Of a DNA stretch of 64,000 bases, positions 62,172-64,000 are shown piece after piece. How positions within the stretch are numbered: the first letter of the stretch is position 1; each line of letters opens with the position of its first letter. The position numbers and the translations under genes are program-made. Source of the stretch: Paraburkholderia nodosa DSM 21604 (GTDB lineage: Bacteria; Pseudomonadota; Gammaproteobacteria; Burkholderiales; Burkholderiaceae); contig NZ_JAFA01000007.1 in NCBI RefSeq assembly GCF_000519185.1, forward strand, positions 283,830-347,829, written 5' to 3'. The notes beneath the pieces were generated by a model, which was not told the origin of the DNA, did not search any database, and saw only the letters and a program-made list of their open reading frames with translations.

Positions 62172-62738
62172 ATGAGACACGTCAAGTCATTCGCCACCGC
62201 CACTCTAATCGCCGCTTCGGCGATTTCGTTCGCCGCCCATGGCCAGCAGGCCGAGCCGCAGGGCTTCTGGACCACGCCCACGATCCAGGGCTACGGGCCG
62301 ATCCATTTCCTGCCCGAGGCGCAGTTCAAGCCTCAGGCCGATCACACTTACAAGATCGTTTTCGCGCTCACGCAGGGTTCGAAGAGGCCGGATGCCGTCA
62401 ATCCGGCGCTGGACCACGTGGCCAGGACGGCTAACCTCTACGCGGCTGCGGGCGTGCCGCCTTCGCATCTCAAGTTCGTGGCCGTCGCGTACGGCGCGGC
62501 TACACCGCTCGTACTCGACGATGCGCATTACCGTGCAGCCTACGGTGTCGCGAATCCTAACCTGGCGCTGATCGCCGAACTGAAGAAGGCCGGCGTGACG
62601 GTTGCCGTGTGCGGCCAGGCCGTTGCCGAGCATCACTTCAGCTACGACTCGATTGCGTCCGACGTCACATTGGCCCTTTCGGGCCTGACTACGGTGACCA
62701 CACTCGAGTCGGATGGCTACGTGCTGATGCCCCTTTGA
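62172..62738 (+). CDS. Periplasmic DsrE-family protein
   Basis: A 188-residue exported protein with signal peptide MRHVKSFATATLIAASAISF and then a DsrE/DsrF-like alpha/beta domain: HTYKIVFALTQGSKRPDAVN, FVAVAYGAATPLVLDDAHYR and a conserved Cys in AGVTVAVCGQAVAEHHFSYD. Cytoplasmic DsrE-type proteins carry sulfur as persulfides; a periplasmic member of similar form would suit the thiosulfate-related genes nearby. ATG 62172 is chosen as the signal-peptide start, 43 bp after the reductase. Confidence 0.8.
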   Translation: MRHVKSFATATLIAASAISFAAHGQQAEPQGFWTTPTIQGYGPIHFLPEAQFKPQADHTYKIVFALTQGSKRPDAVNPALDHVARTANLYAAAGVPPSHLKFVAVAYGAATPLVLDDAHYRAAYGVANPNLALIAELKKAGVTVAVCGQAVAEHHFSYDSIASDVTLALSGLTTVTTLESDGYVLMPL

Positions 62739-62753
62739 ACCTCGCTATTCCGG

Positions 62754-63767
62754 ATGCCGATCATGCCTTCATTCAGTACCGCTCTCTATGCGTGCGTTGT
62801 CGCCGCGGTCGGCGCACTGGCCGCACCGCTGTCCCATGCGGCCGATACCGGCAGAACCGGCAGCGAGGCTGCGTCGCAAAGCGTGTCGCCGCCGTGGCAG
62901 CATGGCGCGAACGACGACGCGAGCCAGCGCGGGCTGGAATTCACCGAACCTGACGCGGACAACCTCGCCGATTTCCATGGCGATCCGATACATCCCGACC
63001 TGGCGCTGTTCGTCGGCGGCAACTATTTCTTCGCGATGGCGCCGCTCGTCCATGCATTCGAGGACAGGTATCCCGAGTACCGCGGGCACGTATATTGGGA
63101 AACGATTCCGCCCGGACTGCTCGTGAAGCAGATGGAGAACGGCGGGACGGTTACGGTCGGCAACATGACCTGGACGGTTAAGCCCGACGTGTATCTCGCG
63201 GGGCTGAAGGCGGTGCAGAAGCAGATCGACGCCGGGACTGTCAAGGCACCGGCGGTTCCCTACGTCACCAACACGCTGACGATCATGGTGCCGGCGGGTA
63301 ATCCCTCGCATATCACGGGCCTAGCCGATCTCGGCAAGCCCGACGTGCGCCTCGCAATGCCGAATCCGGCGTTCGAGGGTATCGCGCGACAGATCAAGGC
63401 GTCGCTTTCGCACGTGGGGGGCGATGCGCTCGTCGACACGGTGTACGTGGCGAAAATGAATGATGGCTCGACGCTGCTCACGCACATCCACCATCGGCAA
63501 ACGCCGCTGTGGATCATGCAGGGCAAGGTGCAGGCCGGCGTGACATGGCAGTCCGAAGCCATGTTCCAGGAGCAGGCCGGCCATCCGATCAGTCACGTCG
63601 ACATTCCGGCGGCGGACAATACGACGGCGATATACGCAGGCGGCGTTGCCGCGCACGCTCCGCATCCCCAGGCGGCGCAGCGCTGGCTGCAGTTCATTCG
63701 CTCGCCCGAGGCGCTGCAGATCTTCGAGCGTTACGGCTTCAAGCCGTATGGCGGCAGCCCGGCGTAA
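62754..63767 (+). CDS. ModA-like extracellular solute-binding protein
   Basis: A 337-residue exported protein. A signal peptide (FSTALYACVVAAVGALAAPL) is followed by an unusual ~60-residue segment, then a type-2 binding-protein core. The core has LALFVGGNYFFAMAPLVHAF, HVYWETIPPGLLVKQMENGG, LTIMVPAGNPSHITGLADLG and a C-terminal RWLQFIRSPEALQIFERYGF. It resembles molybdate/phosphate-type anion-binding proteins and is a distant paralogue of 48956. ATG 62754 or ATG 62763 could be the start; neither has a strong ribosome site. No ABC partner is near, so its ligand is unknown, perhaps a sulfur oxyanion. Confidence 0.75.
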   Translation: MPIMPSFSTALYACVVAAVGALAAPLSHAADTGRTGSEAASQSVSPPWQHGANDDASQRGLEFTEPDADNLADFHGDPIHPDLALFVGGNYFFAMAPLVHAFEDRYPEYRGHVYWETIPPGLLVKQMENGGTVTVGNMTWTVKPDVYLAGLKAVQKQIDAGTVKAPAVPYVTNTLTIMVPAGNPSHITGLADLGKPDVRLAMPNPAFEGIARQIKASLSHVGGDALVDTVYVAKMNDGSTLLTHIHHRQTPLWIMQGKVQAGVTWQSEAMFQEQAGHPISHVDIPAADNTTAIYAGGVAAHAPHPQAAQRWLQFIRSPEALQIFERYGFKPYGGSPA

Positions 63768-63836
63768 AGGCGTCGCGTACCGGATGCGTTGAGGAAGGCG
63801 TCGGCCCGATGCGGGTCGGCGCCGATGGAGCAAGCG

Positions 63837-64000
63837 ATGTACCAATACGATCAGTACGACCAGACCATCGTCGACGAACGCGTCGCGCAATACAGCGACC
63901 AGGTTCGCCGCCGCCTGTCGGGCGAATTGAGCGAAGAAGAGTTCCGTCCGCTGCGCCTGCAAAACGGTCTGTACTACCAGCGCCACGCCTACATGCACCG
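63837..64000 (+). CDS. cysI: Nitrite/sulfite reductase, N-terminal part (runs off window)
   Basis: Only the first ~54 codons are present, starting at ATG 63837 with GGAG eight bases upstream. The sequence begins MYQYDQYDQTIVDERVAQYS and continues with RRLSGELSEEEFRPLRLQNG, the typical start of the Burkholderia sulfite/nitrite reductase (hemoprotein) that makes sulfide from sulfite. It lies 70 bp after the binding protein. Its presence next to thiosulfate-oxidation genes links the cluster to assimilatory sulfur metabolism. Confidence 0.85.
   Translation, partial: MYQYDQYDQTIVDERVAQYSDQVRRRLSGELSEEEFRPLRLQNGLYYQRHAYMH

Overview
The window looks like a chromosome or megaplasmid segment of a Burkholderia sensu lato species (Paraburkholderia/Caballeronia type). 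The reasons are high GC, several OmpC-like porins, four small secreted DUF4148-type proteins, many LysR/AraC/GntR regulators and a mosaic of IS6-family elements plus one IS1071-like Tn3-family element. I assign no species.

Region 1 (0.3-9.0 kb) is a minus-strand regulatory block. A sensor kinase and an NtrC-type sigma54 activator lie just upstream of a four-gene operon: two paralogous proteins built from the same ~50-residue repeat, an MFS carrier and an ArsB-like permease. A near-consensus sigma54 promoter and two GACGC/GCGTC inverted repeats lie in the 142-bp gap between activator and operon. A membrane GGDEF protein follows. Region 2 (9.3-25.5 kb) is a decaying accessory zone: frameshifted marR, Rieske oxygenase and reductase remnants, an IS6 element, a broken ATPase-like gene, DUF1254 halves, a SET-domain gene lacking its N-terminal motif, DUF3800 debris and a TonB-dependent receptor with one in-frame stop. 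Intact genes here are two AraC regulators, an SDR, a cupin, a porin, cytochrome b561 and a second IS6-family element.

Region 3 (25.5-40.0 kb) is a compact, very GC-rich catabolic island in two same-direction operons. It encodes two MFS carriers, an AHL-lactonase-like MBL hydrolase, SDR, MmgE/PrpD, three beta-hydroxyacid dehydrogenases, NIPSNAP, aldehyde dehydrogenase, two carboxymuconolactone-decarboxylase-like proteins, a cupin, a phosphoglycerate-mutase homologue and a terminal FCD-type GntR regulator. TTGT-NNN-ACAA-like sites precede both operons and the regulator. An IS6 element and the IS1071-like element bracket the island. I cannot match the gene set to a pathway I know.

Region 4 (40.1-53.7 kb) starts with the Tn3-family element. 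It continues with an atypical OmpR-type regulator coupled to a membrane protein, an IS6 copy that truncates a doxA-like gene, three DUF4148 proteins, two LysR regulators, a periplasmic binding protein and a porin. Four promoters in this region, plus one abutting the transposon end, share GGAATA[A/G]-N13-[C/G][T/C]GTT, suggesting an unlinked ECF-sigma regulon.

Region 5 (53.9-64 kb) looks like a thiosulfate-oxidation and respiration module. It holds a small secreted protein, a diheme cytochrome, a TsdA-like diheme cytochrome, a ba3-type oxidase with a 46-residue single-helix subunit, SCO and CtaG. Convergent to these is a fused DoxDA-type thiosulfate:quinone oxidoreductase; then come a ferredoxin-NADP reductase, a periplasmic DsrE-like protein, a binding protein and the start of sulfite reductase. 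The palindrome ATGGCATCRATGCCAT precedes both the cytochrome/oxidase operon and the reductase gene, which fits shared control. Functions are assigned from sequence motifs only.
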